DNA of 64,000 nt from Hippopus hippopus. Lineage: Eukaryota > Mollusca > Bivalvia > Cardiida > Cardiidae. Location of the stretch: the NCBI GenBank assembly GCA_946811185.2, contig OX328109.1:38672129-38736128 (forward strand), given 5' to 3'. Positions 22,140-34,223 of this stretch are shown in pieces. Position 1 is the stretch's first letter, and each line of letters opens with the position of its first letter. Made by a program: the position numbers and the translations under genes. Under the pieces are notes generated by a model. That model was not told the origin of the DNA. It ran no database searches and saw only the letters and a program-made list of their open reading frames with translations.

Positions 22140-22724
22140 TAAAGATACAAATTATTAGACGGGTATTTTCAAAAGAATGTAATATCATAGTGAATGAATG
22201 GCTTTTTGTCATAAAGATTCGAAAAAAGGCCTGGACTCTAAAGTGGAAGTGATATGGAATCACAATCCAAAATATATAGATTTTTAGAGTACTTGACTAC
22301 ATATATTTTTGTAATCAATTATCAAATTTTCTATTGAGTGCTTGATTACTTTTCTCATTGATACCCATCTCTAATATTGAACTGATATATATATCAAGTG
22401 ATGATAGTTGGAATGAGTTCTGTAGAGTTGCATTTGCATTTCCTCTTTTGTTACTGCTTAAATGATTTAATACTTGTGATTTACTTCTTTCCAGTATTTA
22501 TTTTGTATGTTATAATGTAACCCCTAAAGTGCATTGTCAATTGCCATTAAACGGTTAGAAAATAAAGAAAATATTTTCACAGAAAAGGAAGCTAATGTGT
22601 TTGTTTTGAATCTTTACCATACCAACCATGAAACACATTGTTCCCTTCTTTTTGAAAAATCATTAAAGCTCTTAAATTTGAACCAATTTAGTTGACATTG
22701 ATTTTGAAACAAACTCGAAATAGC
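22140..22724. other. Non-coding, no recognisable feature
   Basis: Collinear with 326-904. It shares several diagnostic bases with unit C and not with A (for example ACCAACCATGAAAC). Confidence 0.55.
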
Positions 22725-23139
22725 TTTTTACCAGACATGAAAGTTTAGACTTGTCAGATTAAAAGAAAATGCTGGCTTGAACATTGAAATTTGTTTACAG
22801 AAGGGTAGAAAACTTCGTGGGAAAAGGAGAAAATGCTGCTTACCAGCATTTTCTTTTTATCCCACAATGTTTTCTTCTTCTTCAGGGTTGTTAAAAGTTA
22901 AATGTGAGCTATCCAGGGTCATCATGACCCTCTTGTGTCTTAAGTCTTTACCACAAGACAAAATTTTAGACTGCTCAAAATTAAAAGCTTTTCCAGATGA
23001 CAAATGTGTCCTAAATTTTGGAGTTTGTCTTTGAATGAGTAGAAAGCATTGTGGGAAAAGGAGAAAATACTAGTTAACAGCTTTTTTTCTCCCACAATGT
23101 TTTCAAAAAGTTGTTTTCTTGAGGTATTTTGTGGGTTTA
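22725..23139 (-). mobile_element. Two decayed reverse MITEs
   Basis: About 22725-22905 and 22940-23139 (TTAAGTCTTTACCAC). The first has lost the AAAGCC block after the hairpin. Confidence 0.6.
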
Positions 23140-23164
23140 GATAAATTTGTCTTGTCCCACAAAA

Positions 23165-23490
23165 TTCTCTCGCTGTTGTCAATTGCTCACAATCTTTTGT
23201 TTGGGAGCCAACATGATCAACAGCAATTGATTGGTTGAATTAGAGGTTAATGCCGTTTTAAAAGCTTGGGTCATATCACAGAGATCAGTGCACCTATGCA
23301 TGTTTCCTGGCTTTCTCGCACCAGTAATGATACAATTTTCTTTCCAAGTCACTGACTACTTTCTCACGTGGCATTAGAGGTGAGAGGCAAAAAATCAAAG
23401 GAAAGAAAGTTTGCCTCAACTGGGTATCAAACTCTCAATCACAAGTCATGAGTTTGATACTCCAACCACTGAGCTACCCAGGCGGGCTTC
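23165..23490 (-). repeat. SINE-like repeat with tRNA-like head
   Basis: Counterpart of 1389-1690, with the tRNA-like part at 23487-23413 on the minus strand. Confidence 0.5.
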
Positions 23491-23733
23491 ATCGAATGAA
23501 AAGGGGTATGACAAGGTAAAATAAATGGGACTACCTAATTGGTCAATTATTGATTTTCACAGGTCCATGTATCAGAGAAACCTGTATCAGTTCAAAATGC
23601 TCAGTTTATATCTGAATGTTATCAACCCATGATTTCACATTGGTGCTGGGTTTAGGCCAAGGACTATGGTAATGAGGTAAGCCTGTAGGGCGATGTCAAT
23701 TTGACAGCCAGCGCTAAATATAAAATCACCTGA

Positions 23734-24940
23734 TTAACCCTTTACCATACAATCCCAAGTTTTAACCACCCTGAGGGACAAGGCCTTGGAAAACATTGTG
23801 GGTAAAGGAGGAAATGCTGGTAACCATGCTCATTGCGAGGTAAAGGGTTGAGTGATATTACCATAGCCAGTACACCTATCTAAGCCTTCCTAGATTTTCT
23901 TCTACCAGTACTACAGTCCTTGCTCTTTCAAAGCAACCAGCTGCTATTCATCATGAAGATGTGCAACAGAGAGAAAGAAATGAATCCTGCCACAATGACT
24001 TTTGATCAATCTTTAACCCTTTAACTCTTTACCAAAACACAAAATGTTTTACTCGTCTAAGTTCAAATGTGACCCAATTGGAGAAGCCTGACACTAAAAG
24101 GGAAGAAAACGTGGGAAAAGGAGAAAATGCTGGTTACCAGCATTTTCTCACAATGTTTTCAAAAGGCATCTTCCCCAAGGTTGTTAAAACTCGGGATTGT
24201 GTGGTAAATGGATACCAGTGGATGAAATTGTAGGCTTGTCAACTTGCAACTATTTGCATATGACAAAATTTCACTTCAATGCTCGGATTTGTCTTTGAAA
24301 GTGCAGAAAAGTTGTGAAAAAGGGAGAAAATGCTTATTTCCAGCCATTTAATCCTCTTTTCAAAATGTTCTCCAAAGCCTTTTTACCAAGGGTTATTGAA
24401 ACTGGATAGTGTGGTACACTTAAAAGTTAGACTAGGCTGGGGTTGAACTCCATGAATTTTTAGCAGTGTGCATTAACCCAATCCCTACAGACAAAATTTT
24501 GGACTAGACCAAATTGAAAGCATTTGCAGACGACAAGTTAAATGCAGCTCAAATACATGTAATGATTTCTGTCTTTGATATGGTGGAAAAAATTCTAGGA
24601 AAAAGAGAAAATGCTGGTTACCAGCATTTTCTCCTTTACTAACGATCCTTTCAAAAGCCTTCTTCCTCATTTTGGTTAAAAGCCTGCATTGTAAGGTAAA
24701 GGTTTAACCCTTTACTATACAATCCCAAGTTCTAATGACCCTGAGAAAGGATGACACATGAATACTTTGTGGGAAAAGGAGAAAATGATGGTAACCAGCA
24801 TTTTTTCCTTTTCCCACATTGTTTTCTGCTCTTTCAGGGAAAAATACCATAATTTGAGCAATAATCAAAGTATTGTCCACAAATGTTTTCATTAGTTAGA
24901 CTAGCCTAGTGTAAGTTTTTGCTGTGTGGTAAACGGTTAA
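23734..24940. mobile_element. Cluster of five MITE copies
   Basis: The copies are 23734-23851 (forward, half deleted), 24021-24212 (reverse, with part of one hairpin arm deleted after ATTTTCTCA), about 24225-24430 (decayed), 24473-24707 (reverse) and 24704-24940 (forward). The last two share TTAA 24704-24707. Confidence 0.75.
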
Positions 24941-24982
24941 AGAAGTGAATTTGTCAATGGAACTTAATGACCTGAGATAATT

Positions 24983-24989
24983 ACAAGAG
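24983..24989. other. Single ACAAGAG at the site of the 852-bp segment
   Basis: Unit B reads TAATTACAAGAGCACC directly. Units A and C have 852 and 841 bp between two ACAAGAG copies here. Confidence 0.75.
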
Positions 24990-25054
24990 CACCGCATGTC
25001 GAAGCGAAAGCTCATCTGCGTTTGGTCGATTTTCTGTGGAAATTTTTAAATTAA

Positions 25055-25927
25055 ACAAGAGGGCCATTGGCCCTAGTGCGCTCACCTGAGTATAATCATC
25101 TACTGTTGATAAAGCTGAAGAGATCCAGGTTTTACAATGTAAAACACGAGTGTTAGTGACCTACTTTTTGACCCAATTTCAAATTTGTCCAAGATATCAT
25201 CAAGACAAACATTCTGACCAAGTTTCATGAGTATCAGACTGAAAATGTGGCCTGTACAGTGCACTCAAAGTTTTTCTAAGATTTGGCTCAGTGACCTACG
25301 TTATTGACCCAATATCAAACTAGTCCAAGATATCATCAAGACAAACATTCTGACCCAGTTTTCTGAGTATCAGGCTCAAAATAAGGCCTCTAGAGTGTAC
25401 ACAAGTTTTTTCTAAGATTTAGCCCAACAACCTACTTTTTGACAAGACATGACCCAATTTAAAACTTGTCCAAGATATCATCAAGAAAAACATTTTGTCC
25501 AATTTTCATGAGTATCAGGCTGAAAATGTGGCCTCTGGAGTGCACACAAGGTTTTTATAAGATTTGGCCAAGTAACCTACCTTTTTACCTGACATGACCA
25601 CATTTTGGACTTGTCCAAAATATTAGCAAGACAAACATTCTGACCATGTTTCAAGAGTATCAGGCTGAAAATGTGGCCTCTAGGGTGCACACAAGGTTTT
25701 TCTAAGATTTGGCTTGGTGACCTACCTTTTGACCCTACATGACCAAAGTTCAAACTGTCCTTAGGTGTTATCCAGGCAAACATTCTGACAAAGTTTCATG
25801 AGTTTCTGACTCAAGAATTTGTGGCCTCTTGAGTGCACACAAGGTAAATGTTGAAGACCGCATGACGGACAAGGCATGACGGATGCTGGACTTAGCACAT
25901 TCACAAAAGCTCATCAGAGCACGAAAA
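25055..25927. repeat. Bivalve-type monomer repeat, five monomers
   Basis: Same family as 4097-4820, with monomers beginning near 25153, 25288, 25425, 25568 and 25713. The extra monomer relative to A and C is the fourth or fifth. Confidence 0.65.
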
Positions 25928-26402
25928 AGGGGAATTACAGTGTCAAAATACTTTGATTACCTGCCCTTGTTGTATAGTTCCCCTTTTGATGGTTTACAAT
26001 TTGTCCAAGTTTGACGCAAATATCTTCAATAATAACAGAAATATTATAAAAATGTCAGTTGTTGCAGAGGATGACGCCAAGACTGCTTCAGTACCTTGAC
26101 CTTTTCTTTCAAAACAGCCGCGCTAAAAAAACGAGTAATACAGACAAGAAGAATTACGTTAACGATAATAATACATTTTATTGACTAAAAATGAAAGATA
26201 AAAGCCCCTGCGTAATCAAGATTTCAGCTAAATGTGTAATGTCTGTAAGACTTTCGAAAGCCATTTCTCTGTAAACTATTTTTAGAGTCAGCAAAACTGA
26301 AGGAAGCCACACAAAGGGAAAGCAATTGTAGGATAGGAAAATGATTTGTGTTAAAATGACCAAACCGTTGTAACATAGGTTAGTGCCTTTTTTCCAGAAT
26401 TG
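25928..26402. other. Non-coding, no recognisable feature
   Basis: Collinear with 4821-5306. No gene is supported. Confidence 0.5.
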
Positions 26403-26565
26403 TTTTATCACTTTACCAAATGATTTGACTGATGGGATGGCTCAGAAAGCTTAGAAAACATTGTGGGAAAAGGAAACAATGCCCGTAGCCAGCATTTTCA
26501 TCTCTTTCCTCAATGTTTTCAAGTCTTTTACCTCAGGTTTGTTCAAACAAAGATTAAACGGTTAA
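26403..26565 (-). mobile_element. Decayed MITE copy
   Basis: Counterpart of 5307-5468. One hairpin arm reads TCTTTCCTCAATG. Confidence 0.6.
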
Positions 26566-27343
26566 GAATTTACACATGTACATTACATGAAAGTTCTTCC
26601 ATTTCCTTACAACGAGATGATAAGCAATCACTCACAGTAGGCGATGGCTACTTTTCCTACAATTCTTTTTCACCGGATCTCATCATGTAAGCAAACAAAG
26701 AATTTAAACCTTGCCCAAGATTGAACTTAAAATATCTTGACAAAATCAATTTTTGAATGAAAAGTCAAAAGGTTCATGGTCAAAGTGCTTAAAAACTGAG
26801 GTCATGGACTGTATCAACCCCTTACAGTGCTTAGGAAATTCAGTCAAGTTTATGCAGGCAGTGCAGGTCTTGATCAGACTGAACACAGCACATAGTCTAA
26901 TCCTGAATTCATATCATCTAATAAACTGTTGGCTATTCTAGCTAAAATTGGCATGAAACATAAAAAAAACTATTGTGGTGTGTATAATCAATTATCCTAT
27001 GCAAATTTCTCTCGTATATTTATCTATGTACTGTTTGTCTGCAAATGCTTTCAATATGGACTGGTCTAAAATTATGTTGTCGTCTAGTAAAGAATTAAGA
27101 AAAATTTAAATCAACGTCAAATATACGTAAAACAAATCAGTAAAATAAGTTTTGCTACATGGATTAAAAAAAAAACAAACTTATTTATGTGATTTCTAAT
27201 TACCTAAAACAATAAATTTTATAAAAAAAAAAAAAAATAGTACGAATAAGGTGCTCTGTATTAAGTCCACGACAAAATTCTGAATGGTCCAGATTGAAAG
27301 CATTTGCAGACGATAATAAAAACATGTCTGAAGTGAAACTTGT
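26566..27343. other. Non-coding with two MITE fragments
   Basis: Counterpart of 5469-6232. Right-end MITE fragments are at about 27035-27100 and 27265-27343, and A tracts lie near 27166 and 27223. Confidence 0.5.
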
Positions 27344-27796
27344 TTAACTCTTTACTACAACATCATGAGTTTTAAAAACCCTGAGGGAGAAGCCTTTTGA
27401 AAACATTGTGGGAAAAGAAGAAAATGCTGGTTACCAGCATTTTCTCTTTTTCGCATAATGTTTTCTACCCTATCAAAGACTAATTCCATATCTAAGCCAT
27501 AATTAAATGGTGGTCTGCAACTGCCTCTAATTTGGACAAGTCTACATTTTTGCCATGTGGTAAAGAGTTAACCCTTTACCACACAATCCCAACTTTTAAC
27601 GACCCTGAGAAAGAAGCCTTTTGAAAACACTGTGGGAAAAGAAGAAAATGCTGGTAACCAGCATTTTCTCCTTTTCCTACAATGTTTTTTATCCTTCCCA
27701 AAACGGATTTCAGTTTTTCAGTCACATTTAATTTGTTGTCTCAAAATGCTTTCAATATGCACAAGTCTACATTTTTGCCGTGTGGAAAAGAGTTAA
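27344..27796 (+). mobile_element. Back-to-back MITE pair
   Basis: 27344-27571 and 27568-27796 share one TTAA (27568-27571). Both keep the hairpin. The pair is in the same position in A (6233-6685) and C (49066-49518). Confidence 0.8.
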
Positions 27797-28075
27797 GACG
27801 GATCTTTCAGTATTATTTGTACAGCTACAGCATAAAATTGTGTGCGTTTTCCATCTTTCCAGCGATAAATCCCGTCATTTAGCTCTTTACCAATCGACAA
27901 CATTTTAGATTTGTCCAAATCAAAAAAACATGACATTGCAAATCTATATTTTACACAAATAATAATTTGTCTTTGATAGAGTAGAAAGACTGTGGTAAAA
28001 GGCAAAAATACTGGGTCTTTTCCCACAATGTTTTCAAATGCCTTCTTCAAGGTCAGCAAAACTCCTGATTATGGG

Positions 28076-28303
28076 TTAACTCTTTACCACACAGTCCCGA
28101 CTTTTAATGACCCTAAGAAGAAGCCTTTTGAAAACATTGTGAGAAAAGGAGAAAATGCTGGAAACCAGGATTTTCTCCTTTTTCCACAATGTTTTCTGCT
28201 CTATCAAGGAACAATTGTGTCATTTTTGCCACCTTTAATTTGTCGTCTGCAATTGCTTTCAATTTGGACAAGTCCAAAATTTTGTCGTTTGGTAATGAGT
28301 TAA
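28076..28303 (+). mobile_element. Unit B-specific MITE with flanking TTAA
   Basis: A 228-bp copy, left TTAACTCTTTACCACAC and right TTTGGTAATGAGTTAA. The same place in A (6963-6966) and C (49796-49799) has a single TTGA with continuous flanks (GGGTTGAAGGGTTATG), so the insertion added one TTAA and nothing else. Confidence 0.9.
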
Positions 28304-28409
28304 AGGGTTATGTAACACTCAGTCTGTTGTCTGCAAATGCTTTCAATTTGGAAAAGTCCGAAACTTTGTCTTTGGTAAGGAGCAGTTTTGAAATTGTATT
28401 ATATCAGTA

Positions 28410-28415
28410 TTTATT
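28410..28415 (-). promoter_or_regulatory. Poly(A) signal AATAAA of the unit B e5 copy
   Basis: TTTATT on the plus strand, about 70 nt past the stop of the e5 copy. Confidence 0.6.
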
Positions 28416-28482
28416 GGACTAAAAATAGCTATTTCAGTAATTAGTGTTACAGATGGTATACAGTAATTATACAGAAATCAGA

Positions 28483-30149
28483 TCACATAGTGTTGTAGAA
28501 TGGATTAGTGCGTATAGAGTCCATACTGTTACGATTTTCTAATTTAGCAAGGCGATTTGACTTTCCATACATCTTTTTCTTTCGTAACTTTTTTCCTTCC
28601 CATGGAAAAATTCGCGAAGCCTCACACTCTGACACTGTTTGGGTTTGAAGAAATGCTGTGCGTTGAGTACCACCAGAAACATTTGTGAAATCTGGCTTTT
28701 TTCCGACAGTTGTAGAAGGTTCCAGTCTATCACTTTTCTTTCCTTGTGGTGTTTCTGTTGATTGAATCTCGATCTCTTCACGTAAAACATCTTTTTCTTC
28801 GAGTCCAAAACCTCCAAAAGCTTTACTACACATTTGTAACGATGTCTCAGAAAGAGAAATAACAGGCTCGGACTGCCTGTGTTTTAAGTATGGCTTGTCG
28901 TGTTTGGGTGTTACTTTGACCATCTGTCCTGAAAGTTTGTCTGAATTGTCTGTTGTTGTTGTAGTTGGAGAAGAAACAAGAACTATGTCTGGTTTGCAAA
29001 CACCAGTGGCTGAACTTGCTGTAGATTTTGCTGAAAATATATCGACAAGACTTTTCACTGAGCACCCTTCACTTTCTGTCAATTCACTGGCGTCTTTGCT
29101 AAAGTCTGCATCAATATCTAAATTTGCACTGAGTAATGATTGAGCACTATCAACTGTCATGTTATCTATATTGCCAGTGATTTCAGCAGTTGTAAAAAGG
29201 TCATGTGACTTATCACCACCTTGCTTTTCTCCAAGATCTACTAGATCACACTTTTCAAACGCTGAATCTTTTTTTGCTGTTGGTCTCCATTTGACACTCC
29301 CAATTTTACTGTCAGATTTTGGACTTATATTGTGATCAGACTGAATTGATGAAGGAAAAGTATTTCTCCTAGCAACAGGACTTCCCTTAGCAATTGGATT
29401 GTCCATGGATGCTTCTTTAATCTCATTAGAATCACAGATAGGTTGTTGAACAGAGTGTTGCTGTTGTTCAGCTGTAGAATCACACGGTTTTTTAGGTTTA
29501 TCCTCAGATCTCTCCAAATTACTTTTTTCAATGATCACAATTTCTCTTTTAGTCTTTTTCTTTGACGTTTTGATATTCTTTTCAATTTTTCTTACAAAAA
29601 AATTCACACGACTTTTTCCTTCTTGCACCTCATCATCTTTATTTTCCTCCAGTTCAGATTTTGCAGGACTGTTCATCAGAGCTGAGCCTATTTCTCGTAT
29701 GAGGTGAAGTGTTTCTGGGTCAAATCTACTTTCAGGGCGTGAACTTGACCCTGACTTTGACCTTACATTCACTGGTGTACATGGAATAGATTCTTTACTC
29801 GTTTGGTCATCAGATGCTGAGTCATCGCTTTTCTTACCTCTATCATAGAGAATACTTTTTATACTTTCAATTGTCACCGAAGATAATTCATCACCACTTT
29901 TCTTATCTAAACTTTTCTTATCTAAGTTTTCAACAATTTCGGCACTTAGTTCTGGAGATTCTATTGCATGTAAAACATTTTCTAATAATGGCTCTGTTTG
30001 GTTTGTTTCTTCTGCTGATGGTGTGGAGAATTTTTTGGTAGATAAAGTGTCTGAGCTCACTATAGAGAGAGAATAAAGTTCAGTTTGTTGTTTTTCAATT
30101 TTTAAAGATGCTTGTTTTGGGATGCCTTCCTTTGCTTTGTTTTCAATAT
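28483..30149 (-). pseudogene. Duplicated SSH terminal exon e5, unit B (open frame, divergent)
   Basis: A full copy of the SSH last exon with acceptor TTTTCAG right of 30149 and an open frame to the stop at 28485-28483. It ends N-P-F-Y-N-T-M as in C. It differs from C at roughly fifty amino acids, yet its length differences are all multiples of three (one added codon, and one 18-nt loss around V-K-V-T). A central block of about 80 residues, from R-V-N-F-F-V-R-K to S-P-V-A-R-R, is unchanged at the protein level. It has no promoter or catalytic exons, so use would require splicing from the unit C transcript. The preserved frame may reflect constraint or recent conversion. Confidence 0.8.
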
Positions 30150-30234
30150 CTGAAAATGAAATTAACATTGAGTCAGACAGGCAATCTATTGGTTTTCAAA
30201 ATATCTTTCACTCTTTATCAAACATAACCATTTT

Positions 30235-30381
30235 TTAACAAGCCTGAAGTAAAAGGCCTTTTGAAAACATTCTGGGAAAATGAGATAATGCTGGCATTTT
30301 CTCATTTCTCCACATTTTTTTCACCCTAAGTTTGCAAAGCTTGTAACATAAAATACTAAGTGGCATTGTATTGATCCTTAA
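30235..30381. other. Decayed MITE and empty TTAA site
   Basis: A MITE relic is followed by AACATAAAATAC...GATCCTTAATACCCATGACTCC. The single TTAA at 30378-30381 corresponds to the two TTAAs that flank the split MITE in A (9072-9694) and C (51917-52539). Confidence 0.75.
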
Positions 30382-30508
30382 TACCCATGACTCCATTTGC
30401 CCTTTTTGGAAAGGTTTTAATAGCAAACAAAAATTGTTCTTATTACATGTATTATTATTCTATTAATAATATAACATAATTGCATTTTTTTCAAGCCTGC
30501 AATACTTG

Positions 30509-30732
30509 TTAACCCTTTACATGAGAATTTCAAACTTGTTCAAATTAAAAGCATTTGCAGATGACAAAAATATTACTAAAGATTTGAAAATGTTTATCTT
30601 TGTGAGGGTAGAAAACATTATGAGAACATGAGAAAATGCTGGTTACAAACATTTTCCTCTTTACTCACAATTGTTTCCAAAAGCCTTCTTCTTTAGGGCT
30701 GTTCATCTTTGGCATGTTTAGTTAAAGATTAA
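30509..30732 (-). mobile_element. Reverse MITE
   Basis: TTAACCCTTTACATGAG at left and GTTAAAGATTAA at right. The hairpin has several mismatches. Confidence 0.65.
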
Positions 30733-31014
30733 ATAAAAAATTCTGGTATTAGAAAAAAATAATAATTTACTTCTTTAACAATTATTAAGAAAAATAAAAT
30801 AATAATTCATTCCATCTACAAAACTAACACAATGCAATGAAGCCTAGATAACTGAAACATGCAATAATCTAAATATATCTGTGTCATGCACTGGCAAAAG
30901 GGGGCTTAATGCATCCCCGTAATTGAGTGTACAAAGTGACACATCATATTCTTACAGATACATAAAATTCTTTTTGAATAATAACCAGCTAAATCATGAG
31001 GTACACTGTTCCTT

Positions 31015-31145
31015 TGATGTACAGAAAATTGACCAACTGCAAAAAATTTTGGCCCAGGTCAGCCTGCTCAGACTGCACAGGCTGACCTAGATCGATACTT
31101 TTTGCAGAAGATGCATTAAGTGCTCTTTTTACAGAGCATGGCTAA
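31015..31145. repeat. Foldback repeat with CAGCCTGCTCAGACTG core
   Basis: TACAGAAAATTGACC, then GGTCAGCCTGCTCAGACTG followed by its near-complement CACAGGCTGACC, then GATCGATACTTTTTGCAGA and TTTTTACAGAGCATGGCT. Confidence 0.6.
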
Positions 31146-31146
31146 A

Positions 31147-31496
31147 CTAGAGCTATCACTAAACGTGATCATACCCCCCACCAGCTCCTTGTCACAAAAC
31201 AGGTCTTTGTCACAGAATGCAGAATGGTTTAGTACAAAAGGTAGAGTTGAAAAAAGTTCAAGAGGAGATAATTCCACAACAAATCGCAGCAGGACCATGG
31301 AAATTGCACATGCACAACTTCATATATATAGGAACACTGTGTGTAAATTTGAGTTCAGTACCCGAAAAACTGTCGGACTATTTCGCCGAACAAATTTGTG
31401 TCTGCGGACAGATGGACGGACGGACGGACGGACAGACAGACAGACAGCCATGGCGATTCCAGTATACCCCCATCCACTTCGTTGTGGGGGGTATAA
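31147..31496 (+). mobile_element. Unit B-specific short element ending GGGGGGTATAA
   Basis: It begins CTAGAGCTATCACTAAACG, continues with ATACCCCCCACCAG, a GGACGGACGGACGGACAGAC run, and ends TTCGTTGTGGGGGGTATAA. Its layout parallels the TAGAACTTG elements in A and C but the sequence differs. It is inserted at the end of the preceding foldback repeat and is absent from A and C. Confidence 0.65.
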
Positions 31497-32633
31497 ATAT
31501 AAATGTCTGTATATTAAAACTATTTGCCGTAACATTTCTAAAGTAAAGAGTATAAACCAATGACCAGGACACAGAGTTTATAGTCTGATCTAGTTTCGCT
31601 AGTCTGAAATTTTGTAGCTTTAGATATAGACCATTGAAGTTCCATTGATCTATCACAAAACACTGAAATTTTCATTAATCATTGGACTTCATTACCAAAA
31701 TATCACACTGGCACATTGCCTCCATATTGTATAGAATACCCACGAAGTGCAACAAAATCAGAGAAAATCTGACCCCTTATCCCCTTTGAAAGAGAATATT
31801 TAAACAAAAATGGAAAAAAAAAACCTAGATGGATTCAGAAATTTTCCCCTTGCTACCTGACATTCGAAGGTCTCAAATCACTCTTGCAACCAAGCATTGG
31901 CAATGATGTCATGAATTTTAAAAACCTTTAACATTTTCTGGATTGCCACGCGCTGATGTCATACAATTCATTATCCTGCATCAAATTATAATAAAAATAA
32001 TTTTTTCGATTCAAATTTAAAAGTTTTTTGTTAATGTAATGATGAAATTACTAAAATAACATTTTGTCTGTTATATTTCATTTTTTTTTCATCTAATCCA
32101 ATATCATGAATTTCATCTTCCATGTAGCATTTTTCCAAATGTATAATTATCCTATACTGGTCAAAAACTTTGGCGCATCTTCTGATAATTCAAATAATTA
32201 TAATTCACTACCGGAATATGCATTGTGTGACATCAGCACATGGTGATTCAGAAAGCATTCTTGAACACAGACGCTTTCCTTTTTCTTCAAATAAATGTTT
32301 TTTGTGTCGCATAATTATTTGTGCTATTGGTATTTCAAACAAGAAATATCTTTAAAAAAGATAGACGGCGTAAATTTGCCAACAAATAGGTAGGGGCCCT
32401 TAGATTAAACTTGTCTACATTTTTTACCACAGGGGCCTGTAGAATAAACATATCTACATTTTTGACCAATCACAAATTCCTATTTATTTATTTTTATCAG
32501 TACTACAAAGTAGGTCAAAAGCCACCACATTCAGCTACGCCGAAAAAACCAGTGCAGCTTATTTTGTTAAAAAATGACAGACTAGAACTTCCAAGTATAG
32601 AAAATACAAGTAAGTGTTTATGTCATAGATAGG
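31497..32633. other. Non-coding, no recognisable feature
   Basis: Collinear with 10620-12329 apart from the element missing here and many indels. No gene is supported. Confidence 0.5.
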
Positions 32634-32895
32634 GTTGGAATCTAGGCAGATCCTGAATCTGCCTAGATTCCTGATCCTGAATCTGCCTAGATCCCAAATC
32701 TACATAGATCCTGATCCCAAATCTGCTTAGATCCTGATCCTGCCAAGACCCTGAATCTACCTAGATCATGAATCTACCTAGATCCTGAATCTGCATAGAT
32801 CCTGATCTTGAAACTGCCTAGATCCTGATCCTGCCAAGACCCTGAATCTGCCTAGATCCTGAATCTGCCTAGATCCTGAATCTGCCAAGACAATA
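32634..32895. repeat. Minisatellite of GATCCTGAATCTGCCTAG, unit B only
   Basis: About a dozen imperfect 18-bp repeats with variants (AATCTACATAG, CTGCCAAGACC). Units A and C have a single seed (AATCTAGGCAGATCCTAAAT) at 12340 and 55185. Confidence 0.85.
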
Positions 32896-33170
32896 TCAGA
32901 ACTCCAGTTCTATTCAAGTTCCAATTCAAGACAAAATTAGAATTCCAACCTGGCCTTAGCAGATTCTGGATCTGCCTAGGACAAAGTGGAATTCTAATCT
33001 AGTCTAGACCATGATTTGAATCTACACATATCAGCTGGAATATAATTGGAATCGAGACAAATCAGCTGGAATCTGCCTAGACAAGTTAGAAATTCCAGTT
33101 TGGTCTAGACCAGATTGGAATTTCAATCTGGCTACACAGATTCTAGATCTGCCATGGCAATTTGTAGTAC
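32896..33170. repeat. GGAATCTAG-rich imperfect repeat
   Basis: Counterpart of 12360-12660. Confidence 0.55.
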
Positions 33171-34223
33171 AGTTTCATAATTATGTTATTCATATTGCTT
33201 TGAGGCTAAATTAGAAAATAGTTTATAAAATAATGAATTTCAGAGTATACATGTATAATGGAATTAGGCAAGCTGCAGCAGCATGAGATTTTCAGGTAAT
33301 ATGTACAGCCAATCTTCAGCCAAAAGTGCATGGAGAAAATATCAATATCCGTCGGAATAATCGCAATCTTACGAAAACTGGCCCATGTCTGATCTGAAAC
33401 ATACTGTCTCTGTAAGCTTTTTTAAAGGAGAGAAGATGAAGATTAGACCAAACAAAACATGCAGACTGATCTAGCTTCATTCAGTAAGAAAGAAATTTCG
33501 GTTCAAAATTTTGGCAACACTAGTTGCTTGTAAGAGCATTGTAGCTCAAGATCATGTCATCTATTTTGTGTTTCCTCACCAATTGAAAATGCTTATTTTG
33601 TTTGTTTTGCAGTTACACTCTTTCCAAAACAACAAAATCTTAGACTTGGCCAAAATTAAAGACATGTGCAGGTGGCAAATGAATTGATTCAAATTGTATT
33701 TGAAAGGACAGAAGAAAATTGTGGGACAAGGAGAAAATGCTGGTGACTGCCATTTTCTCCTTGTTGCACAATAGTTCCCGAAGCTGTTTTCCTACTTTTG
33801 GCAGACTGTGCATACTGACCTGAGTTGTTACTTTTTGCAGAATTAAACCCCCTTTTCACAGAGCATGGCTCATATGTAAATTATCTGTACTTGAAGTCTC
33901 ATGTAGTAAATTTGTTTAACCAGGTAATGATTTGATTTAGGGTAGACTATATGGGACGGAGCTGAATTGCTTCAAACTGCTTTTGCATAGACACAATTTA
34001 ATACAGGAATACAAATAATGGACAGAACTGATATAGAAAGGCTTCACCCAAATCTTGAAAATACAAATTTTTGCACCTATGCCAAATATAGTTTTTGAAA
34101 ACACCAAAAAGGACCCTCACAAAATGACCAGAACCACTAGCATGGATTGTTCCACAGTATCCTGATTACATATTTAATGCTTCAATCCTTGGGGCACTGA
34201 ATAAATGAAATGGACCTTTTCAT
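33171..34223. other. Non-coding with MITE relic
   Basis: About 500 bp shorter than the same stretch in A and C. A decayed reverse MITE is at about 33615-33785, followed by a partial GACTGTGCATACTGACC repeat. No gene is supported. Confidence 0.5.

Noticed and set aside
31120..31563. 147-codon open frame in unit B
   Set aside because: It runs through a foldback repeat and a short transposable element including the GGACGGACGG run. It encodes low-complexity T-D-G-R-T-D-G-R residues only.
32170..32632. Two short open frames near the minisatellite
   Set aside because: No family resemblance, no splice or promoter context, and not preserved in units A and C.
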